Assembly: GCA_963664045.2 (NCBI GenBank)
Contig: CAXXGT010000002.1
Coordinates: 1 to 64,000, forward strand
Reading direction: 5' to 3'
Length of the DNA: 64,000 bases
Source of the DNA: JAPPHA01 sp963664045
GTDB lineage: Bacteria; Pseudomonadota; Alphaproteobacteria; Rhodobacterales; Rhodobacteraceae
Both the position numbers and the translations under genes were made by a program. The notes beneath the pieces are model-generated. The model worked only from the letters and a program-made list of their open reading frames with translations, searched no databases and had not been told where the DNA came from. Positions 9,245-18,206 of the stretch are shown here, piece by piece (the first letter of the stretch is position 1; every line of letters starts with the position of its first letter).

Positions 9245-10179
9245 TGCCGAGCTTTCTGTTGATGCGAGCGCTGCGGGGTGTGCTGACAGTCTGGGGCCTG
9301 CTGACCTTCGTCTTTGTCATGCTGCGCCTTTCGGGCGACCCGCTTGATGCGCTTCTTGGCGATGATGCTCCGCCCGACCTGGTGGATTACTACACGGCGC
9401 TCTACGGTCTCGATCGGCCCATTTGGGAGCAGTATTTGCGCTACTTCGCCGGATTGCTGCAGGGAGATTGGGGCACGTCGTTCCGCGATGGCCGCGATGC
9501 GCTCGAGGTCGTGCTGGAGCGGGTGCCGGCCACGCTGCAGCTCGGCTCTGCGGCCTTTGTGCTCAGCCTGTGTCTCGGGATCCCGCTGGGCATTTGGGCC
9601 GCGCTTCACCGTAACTCATTGCTGGACCGCTTTGCGATGGGCTTTTCGGTTCTCGGCTTTGCGCTGCCGAATTTCTTCATGGGGATACTTTTTATCCTGC
9701 TGTTTTCGCTGACCTGGCGCCTTCTTCCCAGCTCGGGGACGGGCACGCTGGCGCATTTCATAATGCCCGTCATCACACTCGGCACGGCAGGTGCCGGAAG
9801 CATTGCCCGATTTGCCCGCTCGTCCATGCTCGACGTGCTCAATCGGCCCTATATGCGGACAGCGCAGTCCAAAGGCCTTAGGCGCGCCCGGCGCATTGCC
9901 TGGCATGCGGTCCCAAATGCGGCCATTCCGGTGGTCACGCTGCTGGGCTTTCGGCTGGGCGATATGATCGCGGGCTCCGTCGTGGTCGAGGCGGTGTTTG
10001 CCTGGCCGGGTGTCGGCCGCCTGCTCGTCAACGCCGTCACAGCGCGAGAGCTGGCGATCGTGCAGGCCATCATCGTGCTTGTCACGCTAACCATGGTCAC
10101 GGCGAATTTTCTGGTCGACCTGCTTTATGGCTGGCTCGACCCACGCCAACGCAGCCGGAGCGTTCGTGATGGATCCTGA
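9241..10179 (+). CDS. ABC transporter permease (DppB-like)
   Basis: 312 residues starting at the ATG at 9241, which overlaps the previous stop. Six membrane segments are expected: the first is VLTVWGLLTFVFVMLRLSGD and the others begin near LGSAAFVLSLCLG. The typical B-subunit periplasmic wording PIWEQYLRYFAGLLQGDWG is present, and the coupling EAA loop reads RPYMRTAQSKGLRRARRIAW. It forms the membrane channel with the next gene product. The start of the next gene (10169) lies inside its last codons. Confidence 0.9.
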   Translation: MMPSFLLMRALRGVLTVWGLLTFVFVMLRLSGDPLDALLGDDAPPDLVDYYTALYGLDRPIWEQYLRYFAGLLQGDWGTSFRDGRDALEVVLERVPATLQLGSAAFVLSLCLGIPLGIWAALHRNSLLDRFAMGFSVLGFALPNFFMGILFILLFSLTWRLLPSSGTGTLAHFIMPVITLGTAGAGSIARFARSSMLDVLNRPYMRTAQSKGLRRARRIAWHAVPNAAIPVVTLLGFRLGDMIAGSVVVEAVFAWPGVGRLLVNAVTARELAIVQAIIVLVTLTMVTANFLVDLLYGWLDPRQRSRSVRDGS

Positions 10180-11044
10180 AACCTCGCTCCTGCGCCAGCC
10201 GGGTTTTCTGACGCTCCCGCGACCGCCCAAAACCGTCCGCCTGGCACTTGGCCTGCTGTTGGTGCTGTGCCTGTGCGGTCTTTTCGCAAGTCTGCTGGCG
10301 CCTTACGATTTCGTGGACCAGAACCTGCGCAATCGCTTCGTCCCGCCTGTCGGCCTCGGCGGGGATTGGGCGCATCCGTTGGGGACAGATGCTTTGGGGC
10401 GCGACGTGCTCAGCCGGCTCTTTTTCGCGATCCGCGTCAGTCTCGGCATCGCCCTTCTCGGAACGCTGATTGGAGCGGTCCTGGGAACGTTTCTGGGCTT
10501 CGTCGCGGCCCATGCGCATGGCTGGCTGGGCGGGCTGATCATGGCGTTCGTCGACGCACAGGCGGCGCTGCCGTTCCAGATCCTGGTGCTGGGTGCGCTA
10601 GCGCTTTTCGGAAACGAGCTGTGGCTGTTTATCGGGCTCGTCGGGCTTGCCGGATGGGAGACCTATGCCCGGCTGGTTCGGGGATCCGTGCTCGCCGCTC
10701 AACAGGAAGGGTATGTCTCGGCGCTCAACGCGCTGGGCGCGGGGCCATGGCGGCTTTATGCAAGGCACGTCTTGCCCAATGTCGCAAGTATCCTGATCGT
10801 GCAGCTCAGTCTGAATTTCCCCTCGACCATCCTGCTCGAAACCGCTCTCAGCTTTCTCGGACTTGGCATTCAAGCGCCGCTCACAAGCCTCGGGGAAATG
10901 CTTGGATCGGGGCGCGATCACCTCCTTCTGGCATGGTGGGTCGCCGTCACTCCCGGCGTGACGATCTTCCTGATCACCTTGGCCATGAGCCTTGTCGGGG
11001 ATTGGCTGCGCGACGTGTTGGACCCCGAGGTGAGTGATCAGTGA
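10169..11044 (+). CDS. ABC transporter permease (DppC-like)
   Basis: 291 residues from the ATG at 10169. The N-terminal hydrophobic segment (LALGLLLVLCLCGLFASLLA) precedes the C-subunit signature HPLGTDALGRDVLSRLFFAI. The EAA loop is QEGYVSALNALGAGPWRLYA and LLETALSFLGLGIQAP is the usual late signature. It overlaps the preceding permease by 11 bases. This is the last gene of the transport operon; the next gene, an isomerase, starts 165 bases later after a leader with no obvious terminator. Confidence 0.9.
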   Translation: MDPETSLLRQPGFLTLPRPPKTVRLALGLLLVLCLCGLFASLLAPYDFVDQNLRNRFVPPVGLGGDWAHPLGTDALGRDVLSRLFFAIRVSLGIALLGTLIGAVLGTFLGFVAAHAHGWLGGLIMAFVDAQAALPFQILVLGALALFGNELWLFIGLVGLAGWETYARLVRGSVLAAQQEGYVSALNALGAGPWRLYARHVLPNVASILIVQLSLNFPSTILLETALSFLGLGIQAPLTSLGEMLGSGRDHLLLAWWVAVTPGVTIFLITLAMSLVGDWLRDVLDPEVSDQ

Positions 11045-11209
11045 TGAACTGAAATCACACTGCTGAACCATACATTTGTGAGGAAGCATTCATTCGCTGC
11101 GTAGCAGTAAACTTGAGAAAGCTATTTTCGGCTCCGCGGAATCTCAAGGGTCGGTCACGCATGCGTTGTCCGGAGCCGGTTGCGGCTTAATCAATCAAGG
11201 AAGTCTCTC

Positions 11210-12028
11210 ATGTCCGATCTACCCAAACTTGGCGCCGCGTTGAGGCCCGAAGAATTGCCGCCCCATATCGACTGGCTGGTCGATGGCGTCCGGGACTTGG
11301 AGCTTCAGGGTTTTCACTATCCCGACGTGCTGGTTGCCGGCGACTGGAAACCTCGCGCCGCCGACGTGCGCAAGCTCTTGGAAAACCACAAGGGCCGCCA
11401 GGGTATGCATGGCCCGGCCTCGGTACCGCTGGCCTCGAACGATCCAGGGATACGCGCTTTGGCACAAGAGCGTCTGGGTCAGTGTCTCGATGTGTGTGAA
11501 GAGCTGGGGCTGACTCAGATGGTCATCTACAGCCCCTATATCCACTGGGACCAGGAGAACCTCTATCGCGTGCCCGGGCGTCGCGCCGAAAAGCTTGCCG
11601 ACTTCATCGCCACGATTGAGCCCATGATGCCACGCGTTGAGGCCCTTGGCGTGGAGATGGTGATCGAAAACGTCGAAGACCGCGACCCGGCGATCCGCCG
11701 CGACATCGTCCGCCATTTCGACAGCGCGGCGCTCAGGCTCTCCGTCGATACCGGCCACGCGTATTATGCGAACCGGATGGGCGCGGCGCCATCGGTGGAA
11801 TTGTTCGTGCGCGCGGCGGGCGAAGACCTGGCGCATCTGCATCTACAAGACGCAGACGGGCTCGCAGACCGGCACTGGGCGATCGGCGACGGCACCGTGC
11901 CGTGGCGTGCCGTCTTCGAAGAGTTGGGCCGGCTGTCGTTCAATCCCCGCCTGATCATCGAGATCCGCGACAGGACCGATGTGCTCCGCTCGGCCGAGTA
12001 TCTGGTGCAGCTGGGCCTCGCCCAGTGA
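11210..12028 (+). CDS. TIM-barrel sugar-phosphate isomerase/epimerase family protein
   Basis: 272 residues; the ATG at 11210 has AAGGAAG 7 bases upstream. It belongs to the AP-endonuclease-2-like/xylose isomerase-like TIM-barrel family: metal-site strands MVIENVEDRDP, LSVDTGHAYY and LAHLHLQDADG, and the late Glu in RLIIEIRD. Members isomerise or epimerise sugars, cyclitols and related carbonyls using a divalent metal. It shares long segments with the protein at 18477-19328 (VIENVED, DTGHA, LQD, DGLADRHW), so the two are clear paralogues. Its position between a transporter and a second binding protein suggests it acts on the imported compound. The substrate is not known. Confidence 0.82.
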   Translation: MSDLPKLGAALRPEELPPHIDWLVDGVRDLELQGFHYPDVLVAGDWKPRAADVRKLLENHKGRQGMHGPASVPLASNDPGIRALAQERLGQCLDVCEELGLTQMVIYSPYIHWDQENLYRVPGRRAEKLADFIATIEPMMPRVEALGVEMVIENVEDRDPAIRRDIVRHFDSAALRLSVDTGHAYYANRMGAAPSVELFVRAAGEDLAHLHLQDADGLADRHWAIGDGTVPWRAVFEELGRLSFNPRLIIEIRDRTDVLRSAEYLVQLGLAQ

Positions 12029-12924
12029 GGACAAATGCCCGACAGCAAAAAAGTTCGAAGTGTCGTTTGTGACTTGTCAAACACATTGTCGCGAACGAGT
12101 TCATTCGGGGACCAACTAAACACAAAGTTGTTGCTCAAAGCTAGTGGTATGTTCGTTTTCGAAGATTCCATTGAAGACCTCGTTGAGGCGCGGAAAATGG
12201 GGCGCCAGAAGGTGCAGGAATTGGCATCGTGAAAAGGAATCAGAACACTAGACCGGGTTTATGGATCTCTTTTCTGATATTGAGGCGTGGTATGAGCTGC
12301 ACCTGGGTCAACATGCGCGCGAAGGCTAAGGATAGCGGTGTCAATAGGCGTCCAAAATTGACCCACATTTTCCCGCCTTCCTTTCCCGGTAGCCTTTTTT
12401 CGTCGGGCATCGGCGGGAGGGCGCGAGATGGCGGGAAGAGGAGGACGTGAACTTCGGGATCTGGCCGATGCGGTTCGATTGCGACCACTGGAACAGGTGG
12501 CGCCGTTTCTGGGTTATGTCCGGGATCCGACCAACCGCTCGCGCTGGCGCCGGGGGGAGCAGCCGGTCAACCCCATCGGCGGATATGCCATCCTCCGGGG
12601 CCTTGTCTTTGATGATGCGTGGGGGGCTCAGAGGGAATGTAAGGCCGGTGATCCTGTCAGCCAAGTCGTGGCTCACGATGTCAGTATTGATTTAATGACA
12701 GTTTGTATTGAATCAATCGATTAGAGAAATACCGAAGAAATAGTTAGCCTTTCTTGGACGTCGAATCTGGTCCGCGTGAACAACTCCAGGGCCATTGCAC
12801 TCTCTTGAAGCGCGGGCCTGCCAGACGCAGGTACCAGAACAAGGCGGCTCGCCCTTTGAGCCAGCAACGGCTTGCGGAGGGTTCAGCCACCGGACACGGC
12901 AAATCAACATGGAGAAGTGAACCC
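12029..12924. other. Relic-filled spacer, including a DUF3991-like fragment
   Basis: No intact gene seen. At 12428-12640 on the plus strand, LEQVAPFLGYVRDPTNRSRWRR resembles the GYrRDP-RWRR core of DUF3991/toprim proteins found on plasmids and integrative elements, but the following glycine-rich segment is gone. The sequence near 12345 (CCAAAATTGACCCACA) resembles an IS21-type terminus. A 65-codon frame at 12035-12232 has no recognisable motif. The last 200 bases are leader for the gene at 12925. Confidence 0.35.
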
Positions 12925-14472
12925 ATGAGGAAATTTGGAAAAATATCAACTGGCGCACTGGTTGCGCTGGTTTTGGCTGTCCCGCTTACAGTTGCCGCCG
13001 ACGAGATCGTGATCGGCGTTGCGTCGGTTCGAAAAGGGCACGACAACCGCACCGAAACGTCGAACGCCTCCACTGGCATCTTCTATGCCATCCACGAGGC
13101 GCTGATCGAACGCGATGCGTTCCGGCCGGGCGTGTTCATCCCCGGTCTAGCGACCGAATGGGAGATGATCGACGACGACACCATGGAGCTGAAGCTGCGG
13201 GAAGGCGTAACCTTCCACAACGGCGACACCATGGATGCCTACGACGTCGAAGCCTCGCTCGATCCGATCATCAAGCTGGAAAACAAGCGCTACCGCAACC
13301 CGCACGGCAAAATGTTCTATAACTTCGAGGATGTTGAAGTGGTGGACGACATGACCGTTCGCATCCACACCAAGCGCCCCGACGCGCTGATGGAGACGCT
13401 TCTGTCCGTGCGCAATGCCGGCATCCGCTCGTTGGAGCGGATCAATGACGGCCAGGAAGACCAGCACGGCCTTCATCCGATCGGCGCCGGCCCTTACAAG
13501 GTCGCCAGCATCTTGCCGGGCGAGAGCGTTGTGCTCGAGCGCTTTGACGATTACTGGGGCGAGCCGGCACCCTTCGACAGGGTGACCTTCACCCGCATCC
13601 CGGAAGTCTCGACCCGCATCACCGCGCTGGTGAACGGCGAAGTGGACATTGTCTCGGAAATCCCTCCGGATCAGTACGCGCTGATCGACAACGAGCCGGG
13701 GCTGAAGCGCGTTGAAGTCACCTATCCGATGTACCACGTGTACCTCTTCAACAACGCCCACCCGGTGACCTCGGACGTGAAGCTGCGCCAGGCGCTGACC
13801 CATGCGATCGACTATGACGGCCTAGTCGCGGCGCTGTTCAGCGGCCAGGGCATGGCCCCGAGGGGGATGCAGTACGAGCAGGTGGGCGAGACCTACAACC
13901 CCGATCTCGACATCTTCACCTACGATCCCGAACGCGCGCGCGAACTGCTGGCCGAGTCGGACTATGACGGCGAGGATGTCGAAATCACCATCTACCCCAA
14001 CTACTACCTCTACGGTGAGCTGGCTTCCCAGGCGATCCAGGACATGTGGCAGGACATCGGCGTCAACGTAAAGCTCGTTCATATCCCGGTCGGTGGGCTC
14101 ACGGTCGACAAGGATCCCGGCACCATGGTGCGCAATTGGTCGATCCCGATGTTGTACAGCGACATCATGGGTGTGATGGACAATGCGCTGACGGAAGACA
14201 GCTGGGCCGCGAAGCGCGGGTATTTCGACCCCTATGCCGATCCGCGCTGGCTGGAACATTACGAGGTCGCCCGCTTCGGCCAGACCGTGGAAGAGCGCAA
14301 AGAGGCCTATGCCAGGCTGCACGAAGTCTTCAGCGACCTCGCGCCGCTCATCCCGCTCTACCAGCCTGCGGACTCTTACGCGATGCGTGCGGATATCGAC
14401 TTCGAGATCCCAACCGCGCTGCGCCCGTTCACGCTGCCGCTGCGCGCGGGTCAAATCACCGTCGGCGAGTAA
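12925..14472 (+). CDS. ABC transporter substrate-binding protein, family 5
   Basis: 515 residues. The ATG at 12925 lies behind GGAGAAG (12911) and opens a signal peptide (KISTGALVALVLAVPLTVAA, cleavage before DEIVIG). Family 5 motifs: FIPGLATEWEMIDDDTMELK, LREGVTFHNGDTMDAYDV, PIGAGPYKV, IPEVSTRITALVNGEVDIVS. It is a paralogue of the protein at 4297 (shared GPYK/I, EVS-RI-LV-GE-DI segments). No second set of permeases or ATPases follows, so it probably docks with the transporter at 7266-11044 and widens its ligand range. A GC-rich hairpin follows the stop. Confidence 0.9.
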   Translation: MRKFGKISTGALVALVLAVPLTVAADEIVIGVASVRKGHDNRTETSNASTGIFYAIHEALIERDAFRPGVFIPGLATEWEMIDDDTMELKLREGVTFHNGDTMDAYDVEASLDPIIKLENKRYRNPHGKMFYNFEDVEVVDDMTVRIHTKRPDALMETLLSVRNAGIRSLERINDGQEDQHGLHPIGAGPYKVASILPGESVVLERFDDYWGEPAPFDRVTFTRIPEVSTRITALVNGEVDIVSEIPPDQYALIDNEPGLKRVEVTYPMYHVYLFNNAHPVTSDVKLRQALTHAIDYDGLVAALFSGQGMAPRGMQYEQVGETYNPDLDIFTYDPERARELLAESDYDGEDVEITIYPNYYLYGELASQAIQDMWQDIGVNVKLVHIPVGGLTVDKDPGTMVRNWSIPMLYSDIMGVMDNALTEDSWAAKRGYFDPYADPRWLEHYEVARFGQTVEERKEAYARLHEVFSDLAPLIPLYQPADSYAMRADIDFEIPTALRPFTLPLRAGQITVGE

Positions 14473-14486
14473 TGCTGCAATGGCTT

Positions 14487-14512
14487 GGGCGGGTCCAGCA
14501 ACCCGCCCGGCT
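14487..14512 (+). terminator. Hairpin after binding-protein gene
   Basis: Stem GGGCGGGT (14487-14494) and ACCCGCCC (14501-14508) with a 6-base loop, 15 bases after the stop. No T-tract follows directly, so it could terminate transcription weakly or protect the mRNA 3' end. Confidence 0.45.
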
Positions 14513-14582
14513 GCCTTTGCCAACGCGATACTCGGAACGGGCCTTTCAGATGATCCTTGGATCTTGCCCTACAATCCGAACA

Positions 14583-15060
14583 TGATGAGCAACCTGAACT
14601 CGATGGATGTGCCGGGCCGGATTGCAGGCGCCGATCCCGATCATATCGTGTACAGCGACATGCTTGGGCAGGAAAATTTCTCGTGCCTGATCCATGGCAT
14701 GCTAGTGAGAGTCGCCTCGTCGGTACTGGGCGTGGCGATAACGAAAGCCGGAGATGATGCGCTCGCGTAACATTGCGACGTGCCGGCGAAGGCGGGCGCC
14801 AAAGTGGTCGTGGTCACTGCCACGGACAAGCTGTGCACACAGTTCGGCAACGACCTCGACTTTTCCAAGTGCCATGTGTGGTTCTCGTCGCAAAATGCGG
14901 ACAGGTGCACGATGGAGGAGAACGGGATTGAAGACGGGCTGGATTTCCGCGGCCAGCCGCTGTTTGACATGTAATTCGAAGAGCTGGCGCTGTTCGTACT
15001 CGACGAAGACATCGAGTCTTTTTCACAGGATGACCGCTTTGGGGCTGCCCTATCCTTTGC
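14583..15060 (+). pseudogene. Phosphonoacetate hydrolase-like (alkaline phosphatase superfamily) relic
   Basis: The clearest part, 14780-14971, reads AGAKVVVVTATDKLCTQFG, DFSKCHVWFSSQNAD and TMEENGIEDGLDF. The pattern VVTAxDKL / FSS-xAD-xxT / ENGIE is what I know from PhnA-type phosphonoacetate hydrolases. A stop (TAA at 14972) follows and the flanking sequence is in other frames; an upstream fragment at 14583-14770 (GRIAGADPDHIVYSDMLG) may be its N-terminal region. No catalytic metal site is retained, so this is a decayed gene. The family call is moderate because only about 65 residues are informative. Confidence 0.45.
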
Positions 15061-15282
15061 CCGGCGAACATGTGCAGCGCAAATGTGCGGCGGAACTGGA
15101 CGCGTTCGTATCAGCGCTTCGTTCAAAAGAACTATCGACGCCGAGCTTCGCGGATGGACGGCGGGGGCTCTGCAGTTGGCCGGTGCATCCCACCGGTCGC
15201 ACAAGAACACCGCTCAGGGTTCGAGCATGTTGTCCTGGGTCAAGAAACGTCCATTAGCCAGTTTGGTTACACAGCAGGATCA

Positions 15283-16479
15283 ATGATGGAAGAAAGAAAC
15301 TTTTTCGAACGGCTGGTAGACATCAGCCCGGGGATGGAAATCTGGTGGGATTCTTCTCCCGTTGTTTTCGATAATTGGTGCCGAAAATTGCTCGACAAGG
15401 CAGATCCGGCGGACCGTAATCTGCTGAAAACGCAATTCAGCCGAATGTACGACAAAGACGACCCCCAAAATCAGTTGTTTCGGGGTGTGACCACCAATCC
15501 GCCACTTTCGCTGCAGGCGATTCAAACCAATCCTGCTTATTGGACAGGGGTCGCCAAGGATATCGTATCCGAAAATCCGGGACTGGACAGTGAAGGCCTT
15601 TTTTGGAAGCTCTACAAAACGGTCGTGAAAGCTGGCTCGGAGATGTACCTGCCGCTGTTCGAGGCCAGTGGGTACAAGGAAGGCTTCCTCTCTGGGCAAG
15701 TCGATCCGAGAAGTGTGTTTGACAAGGATGCGATGATCAGACAGGCCGAAGAAATCGCGGCTATCAATCCCAACGTGATGGTAAAAATCCCTGGCTCCAT
15801 GCAGGGTTATGAAGTGATCGAGTATCTGACGTCCAAAGGCATTCCCACCAATAATACCCTGAGCTTTGTCCTGCCCCAGTTGGTTGACTGTGCCGACAGC
15901 GTCGAGCGCGGTCTGGAAACCGCCAGGAGAAACGGTGTGGACCTGAGCCGGTGGCGGTCGGTCATCACCCACATGGAGGGGAGATTCGGGAATCTCGGCG
16001 GACTCAAGGACCTTGCCCAGGAAAAAGGCGTGGAACTGACCGATGGCGAAATCCGATTGGCGGAACTGGCGGTTTTCAAGAAGGCTTACAAGTATCTGAT
16101 AGACAATGATCGACCGAGCAAAATGCTTGCATGCTCCCTGATCGTTGGGCCGACCGTAGATGGGGAAAACCGTGTCTGGCACCTCGAAGAAAAAGCCGGC
16201 GCCAATGTCGTTGTGACATGTCCGCCCACGTTCATAGACAAGGTTCTTCTCATGCCCGGCGTTGAAAAGATATCGTTCAAAAAAGACCGAATTCTTGAAG
16301 ATATCCCCGGCAAACTCATGGATAAGCTCATGCGGGTACCGTATTTTGAACGAGGATATGCTGAAGATGGCTATACCCGTGATGAATACAATTCTCTTCC
16401 CGCACTTCAGCGAACCGCCGAGCAATTCTCAAGAGCGACCGACGAAATGGTGGCTTTTGCAGGCAAATGCCTTGAATGA
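15283..16479 (+). CDS. Transaldolase-family protein
   Basis: 398 residues from the ATG at 15283 (AGCAGGA upstream); the frame is open further upstream but without protein-like sequence. Transaldolase TIM-barrel hallmarks: LFRGVTTNPPLSLQAI near the N-terminus, NVMVKIPGSMQGYEVIEYL carrying the Schiff-base Lys, and TNNTLSFVLPQL. Transaldolases move three-carbon ketol units or, in the sulfosugar and fructose-6-phosphate aldolase branches, cleave sugar phosphates. The length and the C-terminal extension (TFIDKVLLMPGVEKI onward) differ from the TalA/TalB housekeeping enzymes. Its setting among isomerases, an aldolase and HAD phosphatases suggests a dedicated catabolic role. Confidence 0.8.
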   Translation: MMEERNFFERLVDISPGMEIWWDSSPVVFDNWCRKLLDKADPADRNLLKTQFSRMYDKDDPQNQLFRGVTTNPPLSLQAIQTNPAYWTGVAKDIVSENPGLDSEGLFWKLYKTVVKAGSEMYLPLFEASGYKEGFLSGQVDPRSVFDKDAMIRQAEEIAAINPNVMVKIPGSMQGYEVIEYLTSKGIPTNNTLSFVLPQLVDCADSVERGLETARRNGVDLSRWRSVITHMEGRFGNLGGLKDLAQEKGVELTDGEIRLAELAVFKKAYKYLIDNDRPSKMLACSLIVGPTVDGENRVWHLEEKAGANVVVTCPPTFIDKVLLMPGVEKISFKKDRILEDIPGKLMDKLMRVPYFERGYAEDGYTRDEYNSLPALQRTAEQFSRATDEMVAFAGKCLE

Positions 16480-16552
16480 GGTGTATGTCTTACCTATGCA
16501 AAGGCCATTCCGAGGCAAAGTTCAACATTGTTCAAATGGTTTCTCGTTGAGC

Positions 16553-16850
16553 GTCAGCGACCCCTCCCTGAAGGGAGGGGCTTGAAGGGCGAGAGCCCTG
16601 AAAGCCCATGCTGACCAGCACGAGAAAGGAGACTTCCATCCGATCTACCTTGCATCATGCGTTCAAGACCCACCCTGGCGTGCTTCCTCAGCGCCAGGCC
16701 CTGGAAGGTTCGTCAGCAGACACGCCGGGTCAGGCACGAAACGGGACGAATCCAACCGCGGATGTGCAAGATGTGCGAGAGGAGCCCGGCCATGGCCGGC
16801 GTCACGGGAGAAGCTCCGGCGACTCCCAGTGCGGCGTAAGCCGCGTTTTC
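16553..16850 (+). ncRNA. Predicted IscB omega-RNA, copy 1
   Basis: IscB omega-RNAs lie upstream of and partly within the 5' end of iscB, with the guide taken from the left flank. Here the region between the element's left end and the PLMP domain is conserved between the two copies although it need not be coding. It contains several hairpins, including CCCCTCCC/GGGAGGGG at 16561-16580 and GCGGC-GTAA-GCCGC with a GNRA-type loop at 16831-16844. The guide would be about 16 bases ending at 16552. Exact ends are inferred. Confidence 0.6.
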
Positions 16851-18202
16851 GTTCTCGACCGGCGGGGCGACCCGCTGATGCCGTGTCATCCGGCGCGGGC
16901 GAGGATTTTTCTGAAGACGGGGCGCGCCGTCGTGGTCCGCCTCCATCCGTTCACCATCAGGCTCCGGGACAGGACCGGAGGAGAGACGCAGCCCCTGGAT
17001 CTCAAGATCGATCCGGGATCGAGGAGGACCGGCCTGGCGCTGGTGAAAGACGACGGCGAGGTCCTGTCCCTTGCCGAGATCGAGCACAGGGGCGCGCGGA
17101 TCCGGAAGTCGATGCAGCAACGGGCGAATTACCGGAGACGCCGGCGCTCGGCGAACCTGCGCTATCGGAAGAAGCGGTTCCTGAACCGGCGCCCGGGACG
17201 CAGGCTCGCGCCGTCGCTGCAGTCGCGGGTGGACAACGTGCTGTCCTGGACCGAACGTTTCGGGAGGCTCGCGCCCGTGACCGGGATCCGGTGCGAGACG
17301 GTGCGCTTCGACATGCAGGCGCTGGAGAGCCCTGACATCGAGGGCGTGGAGTCCCAGCAGGGCACCCTCGCCGGCTGCGAGGTCCGGGAGTATCTCCTGG
17401 AGAAATGGGACCGCAGATGCGCGTATTGCGACGCAACGGAGACACCGCTCCAGGTTGATCACATTCGCCCGAAGGCCCGGGGCGGGTCCGACCGGGTCTC
17501 CAACCTGACGCTGGCCTGTCCGTCCTGCAACCTGGTCAAGGGTGCGGGGCCGGTGGAGGGCTTCCTGTCCGGGCAACCCGAATGGCTGCGGCGGGTTCTC
17601 GCGGACGCCAGGGCACCGCTTCATGACGCCGCCGCGGTCAACGCCACCCGTCGCGTCCTGTTCGAAGGGCTGCGATGCACGGGCCTGCCCGTTTCCGGCT
17701 CCTCGGGCGGGCGGACGAAGTACAACCGGACGCGGCTGGGGATCCCGAAGACGCATGCCCTTGACGCGGCCTGCGTGGGGGAGACGCCCGCGCTGAAGGG
17801 CTGGGATCAGCCCGTGCTCGGTATCAAGGCCACGGGCCGGGGATCACATGCGCGCACGCGCGTGAACCGGTTCGGGTTTCCCGTCGGCTACCTGATGGCG
17901 AAGAAATCCGTCAAGGGCTTCAGGACGGGTGACATCGTGCGCGCGACCGTGCCCACGGGGAAGAGGCAGGGCGTCCATGTGGGGCGCGTCGCGGTGCGGG
18001 CCTCCGGATCCTTCAACGTCCAGACCGCCGGCGGCACCGTCCAGGGCGTCTCGCACAGGCATTGCCGTATCGTCCAGCGCGGCGACGGTTACGGCTACGC
18101 CCTCGACACGTTCCGGAAGAAGGAGAAGGTGCCGATGCATGGAACACGCGACATCGCATTCCTCCCCGCCCCGAAGGACGGGGTTTCCTGCGAGTTGGAC
18201 AG
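16553..18202 (+). mobile_element. IscB-bearing IS200/IS605-type non-autonomous element, copy 1
   Basis: Boundaries come from comparison with the second copy (52915-54534, minus strand). Identity begins at GTCAGCGACCCC (16553) and ends at GAGTTGGACAG (18202). Both copies are then followed by ATGA, which may be target DNA rather than element. A left subterminal hairpin CCCCTCCC-TGAA-GGGAGGGG occupies 16561-16580 and a right one, CCCCG-AAGGA-CGGGG, 18169-18183. No tnpA is present. The right flank is a broken HAD gene. Confidence 0.85.
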
Positions 18203-18206
18203 ATGA
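16608..18206 (+). CDS. iscB: IscB RNA-guided HNH/RuvC endonuclease, copy 1
   Basis: Up to 532 residues from the ATG at 16608, but the first ~75 codons overlap the omega-RNA. Recognisable protein begins at VFVLDRRGDPLMPCHPARAR (PLMP domain); in-frame GTG codons at 16764 or 16773 are plausible starts. Order of parts: PLMP, RuvC-I LKIDPGSRRTGLALV, Arg-rich bridge helix (RIRKSMQQRANYRRRRRSA), RuvC-II Glu in GIRCETVRFD, HNH RRCAYCDATETPLQVDHIRP then ACPSCNLVKG, RuvC-III KTHALDAACVG. All catalytic positions are present, so it should be active. It has ESQQGTLAGC where copy 2 has EYQQGTLAGD. The stop codon TGA is formed at the element/flank junction. Confidence 0.92.
   Translation: MLTSTRKETSIRSTLHHAFKTHPGVLPQRQALEGSSADTPGQARNGTNPTADVQDVREEPGHGRRHGRSSGDSQCGVSRVFVLDRRGDPLMPCHPARARIFLKTGRAVVVRLHPFTIRLRDRTGGETQPLDLKIDPGSRRTGLALVKDDGEVLSLAEIEHRGARIRKSMQQRANYRRRRRSANLRYRKKRFLNRRPGRRLAPSLQSRVDNVLSWTERFGRLAPVTGIRCETVRFDMQALESPDIEGVESQQGTLAGCEVREYLLEKWDRRCAYCDATETPLQVDHIRPKARGGSDRVSNLTLACPSCNLVKGAGPVEGFLSGQPEWLRRVLADARAPLHDAAAVNATRRVLFEGLRCTGLPVSGSSGGRTKYNRTRLGIPKTHALDAACVGETPALKGWDQPVLGIKATGRGSHARTRVNRFGFPVGYLMAKKSVKGFRTGDIVRATVPTGKRQGVHVGRVAVRASGSFNVQTAGGTVQGVSHRHCRIVQRGDGYGYALDTFRKKEKVPMHGTRDIAFLPAPKDGVSCELDR

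Noticed and set aside
12035..12232. 65-codon frame after the first TIM-barrel gene
   Set aside because: Weak ribosome site and no family match; composition is compatible with chance or a relic.
16713..17756. 347-codon minus-strand frame in iscB copy 1, and its twin at 53361-54404 plus in copy 2
   Set aside because: Both are shadows of iscB created by high G+C. They are conserved only because the two iscB copies are nearly identical.
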